A stretch of DNA of 64,000 nucleotides from Rivularia sp963920925 (GTDB lineage Bacteria > Cyanobacteriota > Cyanobacteriia > Cyanobacteriales > Nostocaceae). The notes under the pieces were generated by a model, which worked only from the letters and a program-made list of their open reading frames with translations, did no database searches and was not told where the DNA came from. A program made the translations under genes and the position numbers. Where the stretch lies: assembly GCF_963920925.1 (NCBI RefSeq), contig NZ_CAWUDI010000020.1, forward strand, positions 73,224 through 137,223. Direction: 5' to 3'. Below, piece after piece: positions 41,724-50,406 of this stretch (its first letter is position 1; the number at the start of each line of letters is the position of its first letter).

Positions 41724-43739
41724 TTATTTCCAATCATTCCAGTTTTGATTGAAAATTGAAGTATCGGGGAAAGCAGTCGGGTTGTTGTTTTGTTTTAATA
41801 ACCGTTGTAATTCAATTAGCTGGGGTTCAAGTCTAGGTAATTCATCCACTAATTCGTAAGGTGCGACATTATTTTTCAGTGCAAAAGCTGCTGTAGTTCC
41901 CGCAGCTGCTCCGGCGGACCATTCAAAGGAATGTACGCGATAAGCGGCAGCAGCAATGTGGCTTGTAGCGATACTCTTACCAGCTACTAGTAAGTTATCA
42001 ATTTTTTGAGGAATCATTGCTCGAAGCGCAATTTGGAATGGATAAGCTTGTCCAGCACCGCGTCTTTCACCTTCGCGTTCGGTATTTCCTGGTGCTTCTG
42101 GAGGACTTTTTGTCATGCAGGGATGAAAATCAATCGCGTAATGCCCAATACCTACCGCATCAGGGAAAACCGTAGAACGAGTCCGTCTGGCTACGTCTTC
42201 GGGGCGCTTTTGACCAGTAAGCACTGATATTGCTTCTAAACCCGCTAAAGAACCTTTTAGCCGACGATACATCCTTGCAGGTAAAGTCTTTTGGTAATAT
42301 TCGTCATTGTAATCGCGGCGAGAAATATCAATTTCCTCGATAGTAAAACCTTGGGGATGTGCATAACCGGGGCGACCAATAATACGCCGTCCTTCACGCA
42401 TATACGGATACTTAGATAAACCGTGTGCCGTTCCCATCGGGGAATTTAAACCTTTAAGATAGCGCTGATTTGGATGGGGTTTCTTTACACCTTCACCAAG
42501 TTGAGAATCAGTAGTTCCCCTAACCAACCAGTAAAAATATCCTTTAGAAATTTCCTCTCCTTTACGTAAAGCGTCCGTTCTGAGTCCTCCCATCCAGCCA
42601 CCAGGTTCTAACTGTCCGCTGGCTTGAAGCTGCCCGCGAGTATAAATCAGGTTATCTTGAGCGGTTCCCGGACGGTAATCATTACCCCAAGTCCAGTTTT
42701 GCATGGAAATGTCCCCTGGAGTGGGAGCAGTAAAGTTGATACCGCCAAATTTCATCGGCTCGCCCTTTTTAGGACTCCAAATACGACGATAGGTATGCAC
42801 TAACTCGAAGCTAGCCAAGCGTTTTAACTCATAGCTGTAGTAAGGAGAATATTGTGGATAAAAGCTCGGCATCTCATGTTGTTGAGAGTCCTTCGTAGTC
42901 TCCATTGCAAAGGTGTAAGTAAAACCTTGGGTGCAGTAAGGATCGTTTGTGGCACTCGACGAAGAAGGCTCTAAATAAGAACGTGGATCGATACCAAGAC
43001 GATAGGGAACATCGGCAAGCCCAATAATTTCGCCGGTTTCGCTAGCGTCTACTACATACCAACTCGGAGCATTGCCCTTATTCCCTTGATTGGGAACAAA
43101 CCGGATAATAGATTTGCTCAAACGCGAAGAATTTTCATAGGTATAAGCATCTTCGATGGTTTGAGATAAGGTAAAAGTATTGATAGGGGGGGCACCACTC
43201 GCCGGTTTGTGTTGAATAGCATAAGCACCGTCAATTATCTTTCCACCGTTAGCAGTTTCAATTTCTTTAACAACAGTGTTAGGAAACCATTGCAGTTTCC
43301 CTCTACCTTTTCTTTGAGCATCTTTGAGCAGCGAAACCAACACTTTGTGCCCATCGCGAGGAAGGAAACAAGAATCCGAAACCCAACAGTCACCGGGGTT
43401 AAGTTCACCGTAAGTTTGACGGATGCGTTTTCGTAACTCCAAATAACCGCGAGAATAAAATAGTTTTTGACGCTGAGTAGGACGTTCATCAAGTGCCGAT
43501 GTTCCTTGAGAAGAAATTTGTCCTCCCATCCAATCAGTTATTTCTGTTAAACAAACTTCTTTTCCTGCAAGTAAACCTTCATAAGCTGTAGCTATACCGG
43601 ATAATCCACCACCTACAACCAAGATGTCACATTCTACGGTTTTATCTGGTCGTGTAGATGGCGCTGCAACAACAGATAAGGGGGTTAAAAATGAAATCAA
43701 AGTCGAGCAAAGAGTAAGTAAAGATAGCGAGCGTTTCAT
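41724..43739 (-). CDS. Secreted FAD-dependent oxidoreductase
   Basis: From MKRSLSLLTL the protein has 671 residues with a signal peptide (cleavage likely after VVAA, ~26). It then has the dinucleotide-binding site CDILVVGGGLSGIATAYEGLLAGK (~37-60) and the second FAD-contact segment (LLVAGKSIATSHIAAAAYRVHSFEWSAGAAAG) near the C-terminus. It fits the FAD_oxidored family (PF12831) of periplasmic or exported flavoproteins with unknown substrates. A longer reading frame adds 16 residues upstream that would spoil the signal peptide. A large upstream spacer suggests its own promoter. Confidence 0.88.
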   Translation of the reverse strand: MKRSLSLLTLCSTLISFLTPLSVVAAPSTRPDKTVECDILVVGGGLSGIATAYEGLLAGKEVCLTEITDWMGGQISSQGTSALDERPTQRQKLFYSRGYLELRKRIRQTYGELNPGDCWVSDSCFLPRDGHKVLVSLLKDAQRKGRGKLQWFPNTVVKEIETANGGKIIDGAYAIQHKPASGAPPINTFTLSQTIEDAYTYENSSRLSKSIIRFVPNQGNKGNAPSWYVVDASETGEIIGLADVPYRLGIDPRSYLEPSSSSATNDPYCTQGFTYTFAMETTKDSQQHEMPSFYPQYSPYYSYELKRLASFELVHTYRRIWSPKKGEPMKFGGINFTAPTPGDISMQNWTWGNDYRPGTAQDNLIYTRGQLQASGQLEPGGWMGGLRTDALRKGEEISKGYFYWLVRGTTDSQLGEGVKKPHPNQRYLKGLNSPMGTAHGLSKYPYMREGRRIIGRPGYAHPQGFTIEEIDISRRDYNDEYYQKTLPARMYRRLKGSLAGLEAISVLTGQKRPEDVARRTRSTVFPDAVGIGHYAIDFHPCMTKSPPEAPGNTEREGERRGAGQAYPFQIALRAMIPQKIDNLLVAGKSIATSHIAAAAYRVHSFEWSAGAAAGTTAAFALKNNVAPYELVDELPRLEPQLIELQRLLKQNNNPTAFPDTSIFNQNWNDWK

Positions 43740-44497
43740 TGTTAGCAAATTCCGTTCAACTCCTGTAATAGATTTAGACGCTACCATTGCGGAAATGTTT
43801 ACCGCAAGGGGTAAAATAAGTAAAAAAAGTAATTTAATTTACATTTAGGTCAAATTTCTTTTTGTAGCATCATATATAAAATCTATGCATAATATTATCA
43901 AGCTAGACTATGAAATAGATAAATAAACTAAATTTTATATATTTTGTGATTCTAATAAATTGTGTTGCATTTAATGGCTTCACTTGCAGTTTGTATGAAC
44001 CGAACTATATTAAAATCGTGTTAATAACAGCTTTATAAGAGCTTTCAATTAAACTTAATAAACATCATTTAGCGTTTGATTCTCTTATCTTTTTTGGTTA
44101 TTAACGAACTAATTTTGATTTATAAAGCGTGTATTATCATGATTAATTTCTTCTCCCAGTTGAAAATTATTAATTTATAATGCTTGGTTTATTTATTAAG
44201 CCAAGCACTTATTTACATTAAAATTATTAAGAAATTCTAAATATATAAAATTTTAATTTAATCATTTATATTTGCTTTATTGATTTGAAGAACAGGTTTA
44301 TTTCTCAATCGCACCTGCTGAAAATCTTTTTTTATCGCTAATTCCCTACCCGAAAGCATCTAACCTATTTATACTCCTACGTATAATTATTTGTGCTTAT
44401 ACACAGAATAAACATAAGTATATTTTATGATAATGGTATTGAACAAAACTAATGTTAAAACAAATAAATGTTGTAAGTCGGAAACACTACACATAAC
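43740..44497. other. 758-bp AT-rich divergent spacer
   Basis: Separates the FAD oxidoreductase and M23 peptidase genes. Very AT-rich, with poly-A/T tracts and no ORF longer than a few codons with a plausible start. No known RNA or repeat family was seen. Confidence 0.5.
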
Positions 44498-45481
44498 ATG
44501 AAGCGTCTGTTTTCAAGCAGAAGCAATAAATGTGTCTATAGATATATGAATAACGAGCGAGACGTAGCTACAAAAAGTCCGGGGCTACTAATTTCAATTT
44601 TTAAAGGTGTAAAAGCAAATCTTGGTGCCAAAATGGTGCTGGGTATTGTTAGTGCTGCCCCTATTGCCTTTGCCACTGTTGCAGCAGAAGCCGCACAAGT
44701 CCAGCTAAATCCATCGTCACCCAAATTAGGGGACACAATATCGGTGATGGTAACTCCCGATAACCCCTCTAACGCTGCCAACTTACGAGTGACTAGCAAC
44801 GGAGAAACTTACCCAATATTTCAAATTGCACCAAATCAGTATCGTGCGTTTATTCCTACTACTCCATTACAAAAATACGGAAGGAAAGTAATTCAAGTTT
44901 CTGGTGATGGAACAACGCGAAACTTGGCTGTATGGGTAAACAATCGGACATTTCCTACACAAAGAATTACTTTACGCGGTGGTAAAGGCGGTTTAAAAGC
45001 AACTCAATACGAACTCGATCGAGTAAAAGCTTTTAAAGCACTTGTCACACCACAAAAATATTGGAACGGTTTTTTCCAGCGACCAAATAATTCACGTATT
45101 AGTACAATTTATGGTGTTCGTCGCTACTATAATGGTAAATTTGCAAATGACTATTACCATCGCGGCGTTGATTATGCAGGTGGCTACGGTTCACCCGTAG
45201 TTGCACCAGCTGGTGGACGGGTTGCTTTAGTTGGTACAGTATCCCAAGGTTTCAACGTACACGGAAACGTAGTGGGAATCGACCACGGACAAGGAGTTAC
45301 CAGCATTTTTATGCACCTGAATCGGATTAACGTTAAAGAAGGTGAGATGGTAAAACCAGGACAACTTATTGGCGGCATCGGTTCTACTGGTGCTTCTACA
45401 GGTCCTCATTTACACTGGGGTGTGTACGTTAACGGACAAGCTGTAGATCCAGTACCCTGGCGGTACAACGCAATTAAATAA
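44498..45481 (+). CDS. M23 family metallopeptidase (LytM-type)
   Basis: The 327-residue protein has a cytoplasmic N-terminus of ~44 residues, an export/anchor helix (MVLGIVSAAPIAFATVAAEA, ~46-65), an Ig-like N-domain (VQLNPSSPKLGDTISVMV), and the LytM endopeptidase domain. The zinc ligands H221 and D225 (HRGVDYAGG) and H304/H306 (GPHLHWGVYV) are all present, so activity on peptidoglycan cross-links is likely. It acts in the periplasm. Separated by 114 bp from the ComFB gene downstream. Confidence 0.93.
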   Translation: MKRLFSSRSNKCVYRYMNNERDVATKSPGLLISIFKGVKANLGAKMVLGIVSAAPIAFATVAAEAAQVQLNPSSPKLGDTISVMVTPDNPSNAANLRVTSNGETYPIFQIAPNQYRAFIPTTPLQKYGRKVIQVSGDGTTRNLAVWVNNRTFPTQRITLRGGKGGLKATQYELDRVKAFKALVTPQKYWNGFFQRPNNSRISTIYGVRRYYNGKFANDYYHRGVDYAGGYGSPVVAPAGGRVALVGTVSQGFNVHGNVVGIDHGQGVTSIFMHLNRINVKEGEMVKPGQLIGGIGSTGASTGPHLHWGVYVNGQAVDPVPWRYNAIK

Positions 45482-45595
45482 GGGGGATGTTATTTGTTAC
45501 TTTTGTCGTATTAATGTGTATTATTTACCTAGTGTGGGAAAAGTAATAAATAACAGTGGTACCGTCCTACCAAGCTTTTGGTGGTTGATAATAAA

Positions 45596-46150
45596 ATGAA
45601 CGTTATGAGTATTGAAAAAATTGTAGAACTAGCTCTCCATGATGGTTATCTAACACCAACAATGGAAGCTGAAGTTGGGCGCATCTGCGACAATGCCTCC
45701 GAACTCTCTATAGAAGAGTACATGGCACTTGATAGATTAATGGGGGCGTTGTTAACTGGTGAGGTAGTGGCGGTACCTCGCAAACAATTCATTAACGTCA
45801 TGGAAGAGTTGGTGCTAACGGAGGCGATCGCACGAGTAGCGCAAATTGAAGCAACTAGCGATAAATCCCTTGATGTAGGGGATATAGCCGCTTATGCACT
45901 CAACCGTCTGCCACCTCTGTATGCCACTACAGAGGAAGGTGCCACTTACCAACGGCAAAGAGCAAAAACAGAACTTCACGAATTTATTTCCCAGCAAGTC
46001 AAGGAAGCAATTTCTCGTTACATCGAAAACCCTGACTTCTTCCCCGAACGTCAAGCTATTGGTAAAAACACTGGCAACGAAGTTTTGCGTCAAGTTAGCA
46101 CTTTACTTCAGGCTTACGCCCCAAACTTTGAGCAAAAGAGTGAGGAGTAG
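45596..46150 (+). CDS. ComFB-domain protein
   Basis: 184 residues from MNVMSIEKIVELAL; an in-frame TTG six codons earlier was not used. The central ComFB domain has FINVMEELVLTEAIARVAQ and DIAAYALNRLPPLYATTEEGATYQ, the family hallmark. In Anabaena a ComFB-domain protein (CdgR) was reported as a c-di-GMP receptor that controls cell size, so a second-messenger receptor role is plausible. The C-terminus is helical and Gln-rich. Cytoplasmic. The gene follows an M23 peptidase in the same direction, but cotranscription is unproved. Confidence 0.88.
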   Translation: MNVMSIEKIVELALHDGYLTPTMEAEVGRICDNASELSIEEYMALDRLMGALLTGEVVAVPRKQFINVMEELVLTEAIARVAQIEATSDKSLDVGDIAAYALNRLPPLYATTEEGATYQRQRAKTELHEFISQQVKEAISRYIENPDFFPERQAIGKNTGNEVLRQVSTLLQAYAPNFEQKSEE

Positions 46151-46297
46151 GGAAGAGTTAGGAGTTAAGAGTTAAGAGTGAGAAGTAGTTAGGAGGCGCG
46201 GAGTTAGGAGTTAGCAAGGTCAAAGGTCTGCATGTTAAAGATTAAAGGTTTAAATTCTCCTTGTCCCCATCTCCCCATCTCCCCATCTCCCCCTTTC

Positions 46298-46975
46298 CTA
46301 TTTCCGCACTTGCACTGGTACTCCTAAACTAATTTGTTCGTAGAGTAAGCGAACGTCGGGATTACGCATTCTTAAACAGCCATGAGATACGGGACTTCCT
46401 ACTAGATCCGAGTCCGGTGTTCCATGAAAGCCAATTTCGTTGTGCCCATCAGACCAGAAACCAATCCAACGTTCTCCTAAAGGACTATTTGGTCCTGCTG
46501 CAAAGACTTTACCGGTAATTGGATGTTCCCATGCGGGGAACTGCTGCATATGCATCACTTCAAAAGTTCCTACAGGTGTTTCCCATCCTTTCTTTCCTAC
46601 ACCAATCGGATAGCTAGCGATAACCGTACTTTGACGATATACGTAAACTCGGCGATCGCTTAAATCAACTACAACTTTTTTCTCAGGAGATGCATTTAAA
46701 CGTTTATTCGTCATTTTTTGTGGAGAGGCTAATACAGGTGCCTTTGATGATGACTTCGCTACAGAATCTTTCGTCACATCTTTTTCCACAAATACAAAAC
46801 GCCGAATTTGTCGTGCAAAAAAATCGACCGGTTCGCCATTGCTAACTCGATCCGAATTTTTTGCCGTGTTCGTCGGTACTGAAGTACTAATTCGCCAATG
46901 AAGGGTTAAAGATAAAATTGCTGTCACGAAGCACAGCAGCATCACTACACGCGCTAAAGAATCATTTCGTACCAT
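46298..46975 (-). CDS. L,D-transpeptidase (YkuD) with N-terminal anchor
   Basis: From MVRNDSLARV, chosen for the AGAGG 7 nt upstream, the protein has 225 residues. A single N-terminal membrane helix (~8-26) and a Ser/Lys-rich linker precede the YkuD domain: VVVDLSDRRVYVYRQSTVIASYPIGVG, then IGFHGT (H184) and the active-site SHGCLRM (C200). All catalytic residues are present. Such enzymes form 3-3 cross-links or attach proteins to peptidoglycan in the periplasm. The alternative upstream start at 47005 adds ten residues (MYGRLYRGTK). Confidence 0.92.
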   Translation of the reverse strand: MVRNDSLARVVMLLCFVTAILSLTLHWRISTSVPTNTAKNSDRVSNGEPVDFFARQIRRFVFVEKDVTKDSVAKSSSKAPVLASPQKMTNKRLNASPEKKVVVDLSDRRVYVYRQSTVIASYPIGVGKKGWETPVGTFEVMHMQQFPAWEHPITGKVFAAGPNSPLGERWIGFWSDGHNEIGFHGTPDSDLVGSPVSHGCLRMRNPDVRLLYEQISLGVPVQVRK

Positions 46976-47240
46976 TTTTGTGCCTCTATAAAGCCTCCCA
47001 TACACACCAAATCTTCTTTTATATAAACTTTTAACTAATTTTAATTATTATTCTTCTCATCAAACATTTACAAACTCTTAAAAGTTTATTTATTAATTTA
47101 CCGTCTCTATGCGGGCAAACTAAGGCTATCCCGGTTTTACTATTACTTGTACAGCAAAAAAAAATTTAGAGTATAGGTCAATATCCGGAACTATTACAGT
47201 CTAATTACCAATCATTAACTCGGTGAGTGGGAGATAAATT

Positions 47241-47393
47241 ATGTTAGAGAAATTATTGCTCGCAGTAAGTATTACATTTTCCTTGAATATGTTCGTGCAA
47301 GTTCAAGTACCGTTACATAAAGATTTTGAAGGTACTTATCCTCCTAAAACGGATACAGCACCTCAGATTTTAGTTAAGATGCTACGAGAATAA
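47241..47393 (+). CDS. Small secreted/membrane peptide (50 aa)
   Basis: The ORF begins MLEKLLLAVSITFSLNMFVQVQ, a lysine-plus-hydrophobic signal-like segment, followed by a polar tail (HKDFEGTYPPKTDTAPQILV). GGGAGATAAATT precedes the ATG, giving a plausible Shine-Dalgarno at 8 nt. No family recognised. It lies alone in a spacer divergent from the L,D-transpeptidase gene. Probably real because of the ribosome site and signal-like start, but evidence is thin. Confidence 0.4.
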   Translation: MLEKLLLAVSITFSLNMFVQVQVPLHKDFEGTYPPKTDTAPQILVKMLRE

Positions 47394-47548
47394 AACGACC
47401 GAAAATTACTTTTATCCTCAGACTGTATCAAATCCTGTAGTGTATGAAACAAAAGTTCAATGTAATACTTGTTTTTCACAATTTTTTAGAGAAATTTCAT
47501 AAATAGTATGATTCGTCCTTCATTATATAAATAGCGTAAGAATTCTAT

Positions 47549-47860
47549 TCACAATACATAATTGTGATTCATTGGTTTTTGCAAGTAAAGGATAATTTGA
47601 TTTGCTCTCAATTTTTTGGCATCTGTTGGTGAGGGATTATTGCTAAAACTGGCATTCTCCAACGTTCGGGATTTGGTATCCCAAAATACAGCTTTACATA
47701 TTTCGGAATACCACACAAACAGGCAGTTATGCAGAGTGGCACTATAAACTATTGTTGTTTGGGTCAAGCAATATTTACCTTCAAAGCTGGTTATAGTAAG
47801 TGCAGCAGCCATTCTTCCAAGCCCCGAATTAACCCGTGATTTTACTGAATATTTTGTCAA
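47549..47860 (-). CDS. Unrecognised ORF (up to 103 aa)
   Basis: An open frame of 103 codons (a shorter start at MAAALTITSF gives 87). Its composition is protein-like in the centre (GKYCLTQTTIVYSATLHNCLFVWYSEICKAVFWDTKS), but it has no recognised domain and no clear Shine-Dalgarno. It lies upstream of sigG on the opposite strand. It may be a decayed gene or chance. Confidence 0.25.
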   Translation of the reverse strand: MTKYSVKSRVNSGLGRMAAALTITSFEGKYCLTQTTIVYSATLHNCLFVWYSEICKAVFWDTKSRTLENASFSNNPSPTDAKKLRANQIILYLQKPMNHNYVL

Positions 47861-47956
47861 CTATTTGTTCCAGTTGTAAATCCGTCACTTTTAAGGGGAA
47901 CTAACTGCTCGTCTTCAGGTCTAATAGATAGGGATGATTTAAAGCCAGTAAGATAT

Positions 47957-48613
47957 ATGAGTCAATCGATTACTGCATCTTGGTCTACGCTCGATGCCAG
48001 ACTGCCGGAAGCACCAGTAGAAGTTGATAAACTTTCAAACCACGACCTGATTTTACGCTGCCAGACCGGCGTGCGTCCCGAACGTACAGCCTTTGCAGAA
48101 CTAATGCGTCGCTATCAATCGCAAGTTGATAGAGTTTTATATCACTTAGCGCCCGATTGGGGTGATAGAGCTGACTTAGCTCAGGAAGTCTGGATAAGAG
48201 TTTTCCGGAATATTAGTCGATTGCAAGACCCCTGTAAATTCCGAGGTTGGCTAAGTCGTATTGCTACTAATTTGTTCTATGACGAGTTACGTAAACGCAA
48301 ACGAGTTGTTAGTCCTTTATCACTTGATGCTCCCCGTACTTTAGACGATGGAGAAATGGATTGGGAAATCGCTGGCGATACTCCCGGCCCCGAAGAAGAA
48401 CTGACAACAAGAGAATTTTACGAGCAACTACGCTTGGCGATCGCAGATTTGCCCGAAGTATTTCGTACCACTATAGTGTTGCGCGAAATTGAAGGATTGG
48501 CATACGAAGAAATCGCCGAAATGACCGGCGTTTCTCTAGGAACGGTCAAGTCAAGAATTGCGAGAGCGAGATCCCGACTGCAAACTCAACTACAAAATTA
48601 TGTAGAGTCGTAA
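47957..48613 (+). CDS. sigG: Group 3 (ECF/SigG-type) RNA polymerase sigma factor
   Basis: 218 residues. Region 2 is LMRRYQSQVDRVLYHLAPDWGDRADLAQEVWIRVFRNISRLQ...FRGWLSRIATNLFYDELRKRKR (~50-115). Region 4 is FRTTIVLREIEGLAYEEIAEMTGVSLGTVKSRIARARSRL (~170-210). Regions 1 and 3 are absent, as in ECF factors. The sequence and the following anti-sigma-like membrane gene match cyanobacterial SigG and its partner (slr1545-slr1546 in Synechocystis, from memory). It is expected to respond to envelope stress. A 315-bp spacer separates it from the partner gene. Confidence 0.9.
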   Translation: MSQSITASWSTLDARLPEAPVEVDKLSNHDLILRCQTGVRPERTAFAELMRRYQSQVDRVLYHLAPDWGDRADLAQEVWIRVFRNISRLQDPCKFRGWLSRIATNLFYDELRKRKRVVSPLSLDAPRTLDDGEMDWEIAGDTPGPEEELTTREFYEQLRLAIADLPEVFRTTIVLREIEGLAYEEIAEMTGVSLGTVKSRIARARSRLQTQLQNYVES

Positions 48614-48745
48614 ATTGCAGCGTTCATCCTCACACTCAGGTGGATTCCCCCGAACTACGATTAACACACGATATTAAGCGGTAGAATATACGCTACCCGC
48701 TTACTGCGCGAACCCGTTATCTACAAATACGAAATTCTGAGTTTA

Positions 48746-48777
48746 GATTTGATATCAAATTCCTTCGATATCAAATC
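48746..48777. promoter_or_regulatory. Perfect 11-bp inverted repeat between sigG and the anti-sigma gene
   Basis: GATTTGATATC (48746-48756) and GATATCAAATC (48767-48777) flank a 10-nt loop. No U-tract follows, so it is more likely an operator, an mRNA processing stem or an attenuating hairpin than a terminator. The 48614-48928 spacer also holds an imperfect aagcggtag/ctacccgctt hairpin at 48675-48703. Confidence 0.45.
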
Positions 48778-48928
48778 ATGTGTTGGAATATTCCTTATAG
48801 CTGAAATTAACGATAATTAACTATTTGTTAAGAAACATTTTGTGCTTGTGCCGTTGGGAGAACATTCTCGTCAATTTGATCGGTTGCCTGCTGTATATAC
48901 CCGTGTATTAATTGGTAATAATGTTAAG

Positions 48929-49534
48929 ATGAATACAGAACATCACTTTGACGATTCCCGCTTGCAAAGTCGAAAAGAATTGCGGGATGGGAATGACCGT
49001 AATACCAATAAATTAACGGGTGCTAAGAATATGGTGAAGCGCGATCGCTTCGAGTTATTAAGTGCTTACCTTGATGGTGAGGTAACAGCTGCCGAACGTA
49101 GGCAAGTAGAAGATTGGCTGGCAAATGACCCCTCAGTCCAAAGTTTGCACAAACGACTTTTATCACTGCGGCAAGGCTTGCGGAATCTTCCAGTACCGCA
49201 AGAAAATTCTATACAAGAAACAGTTGATAGCGTAATGGCACGGTTACGCCGTCGTAGCAGAAAGGCTTGGATGTTAGGAGGTGCTACCGTTGCTGCTTGC
49301 GTTATTGGTTTTGCTTCGAGTCTAATTCCCAATAACGAACCGGGAATGTTCCGATTTGCTAGCAATCCTTTGGAACAAACACAGCAAAATTCTTCAGAAG
49401 AAATGGCATCATTGCCAATGGTTGCTTTGAATGAACCACTGGTACAAATACCTAAAGCAACGCAAAGTCTTCCTCAAGAAGGAATCAACCAAACCCAGCC
49501 CGTAAATTTAGATTCTGAAAATTACATTAATTAA
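48929..49534 (+). CDS. Anti-sigma factor-like membrane protein
   Basis: From MNTEHHFDDSRLQ the protein has 201 residues; a GTG frame extends 29 codons further but without conservation. An anti-sigma helical domain (RFELLSAYLDGEVTAAERRQVEDWLANDPSVQSLHKRL, ~46-83) is followed by one membrane helix (WMLGGATVAACVIGFASSLI, ~115-134) and an extracytoplasmic tail rich in Gln/Asn/Pro. The zinc-binding His-x3-Cys-x2-Cys of classical ZAS domains is missing, as in many RseA-like cases. It is inferred to hold the preceding SigG at the membrane until a stress signal. Anti-sigma identity rests on domain shape plus position. Confidence 0.82.
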   Translation: MNTEHHFDDSRLQSRKELRDGNDRNTNKLTGAKNMVKRDRFELLSAYLDGEVTAAERRQVEDWLANDPSVQSLHKRLLSLRQGLRNLPVPQENSIQETVDSVMARLRRRSRKAWMLGGATVAACVIGFASSLIPNNEPGMFRFASNPLEQTQQNSSEEMASLPMVALNEPLVQIPKATQSLPQEGINQTQPVNLDSENYIN

Positions 49535-49546
49535 ACTATTTATAAA

Positions 49547-49592
49547 GTTAGTAGTTAGTGGTTAGTGGTTAGTGGTTAGTAGTTAGTAGTTA
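49547..49592. repeat. Tandem heptamer gttagtg/gttagta
   Basis: Six heptamers lie in register just after the anti-sigma gene. Confidence 0.8.
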
Positions 49593-49658
49593 AAAATCAA
49601 AGGATTTTTCAGAAATAAACTATTAGTCGATTGCATTAAATTTGACGGGTAAATAAAG

Positions 49659-49709
49659 GTTCGTAGTCAGGGCTTTAGCCCTTGAAAGACTGAAGTCCTT
49701 ACTAAAAAC
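49659..49709. repeat. Dispersed hairpin 'gttcgtagt...actaaaaac', copy 2
   Basis: gttcgtagtcagggctttagccctt followed by gactgaagtccttactaaaaac. Member of the family seen at 7218-7267; the arms here are less exact. A frequent cyanobacterial spacer repeat. Confidence 0.6.
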
Positions 49710-49785
49710 CTATCAAAAGTAATGAAAAGGAGTATTAGTGCAAGTTTATAGTTAGCACTTTTATATGTAATCTAACTCCTAACTC

Positions 49786-50217
49786 CTAATTATTTATTCC
49801 TTTCCCACTCCACAAACCATCAGTTTGCGGAGTGGCTTTTAATTGGTAGACTTTTGCAGAACTCATAAAATAAACCCAGGCTAAACCAAGAGAATTACTT
49901 TCTAAATCAAATATTTCAACCTGCATTCGGTTGTAGAGATTTTCTGAAGCAAGTCTTTGAGGATGATAGTCTTCAAGTTCATCAAGATTACTCAAAACTT
50001 TTGAATCGTTAAACGAAAGCAAATAACCGTAAACCGAATTATTTCCTTGAGTCATCGCTGGGTATCCTTGGGGTAGCCCATATAATTCACCACAAGTCCA
50101 AGCTTTTTTTACATCTACCACGTGATTCGCGCAGTAGAATTGATAATTTGCTTCACCTGGCTTAAGGGTTCCGTATACAAACACCCGTAACAAGTCAGAA
50201 TTTTTTTGTTTACACAT
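49786..50217 (-). CDS. Gamma-glutamylcyclotransferase-like (AIG2/GGCT) protein
   Basis: From MCKQKNSDLLRVFVYGTLKPGE the protein has 143 residues; upstream in-frame codons are translated spacer repeats and are excluded. The motif VYGTLKPG (~13-20) and LDELEDYHP (with the catalytic Glu region, ~76-84) mark the BtrG/GGCT fold. It acts on gamma-glutamyl amines or peptides; the substrate is not known. Divergent from leuS. Confidence 0.88.
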   Translation of the reverse strand: MCKQKNSDLLRVFVYGTLKPGEANYQFYCANHVVDVKKAWTCGELYGLPQGYPAMTQGNNSVYGYLLSFNDSKVLSNLDELEDYHPQRLASENLYNRMQVEIFDLESNSLGLAWVYFMSSAKVYQLKATPQTDGLWSGKGINN

Positions 50218-50406
50218 ATTAGTTGTTGGGCACGGGGAATAGGGCATTGGTAATTGGTAATTGATAATTGATAATTGGTAATAATTATTTATTCTCCCCC
50301 CTCTCCCCCATCTCACCATCTCCCCCTCTCCCCCCCTCTCCCCATCCCCAACAGCATCTACAATAGTTTTTCAGACACAGCAACAGTCGCATTAGGAGTA
50401 TTTCCG

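Noticed and set aside
50218..50319. N-terminal extension of the GGCT-like protein
   Set aside because: It is read from 'attgataattgg' type repeats; the conserved domain begins at MCKQKNSDLL.
50275..50406. N-terminal extension of LeuS (Pro/Ser-rich)
   Set aside because: It is translated spacer repeat; AGGAG and the conserved DTRYNP start place initiation at the GTG at 50407.
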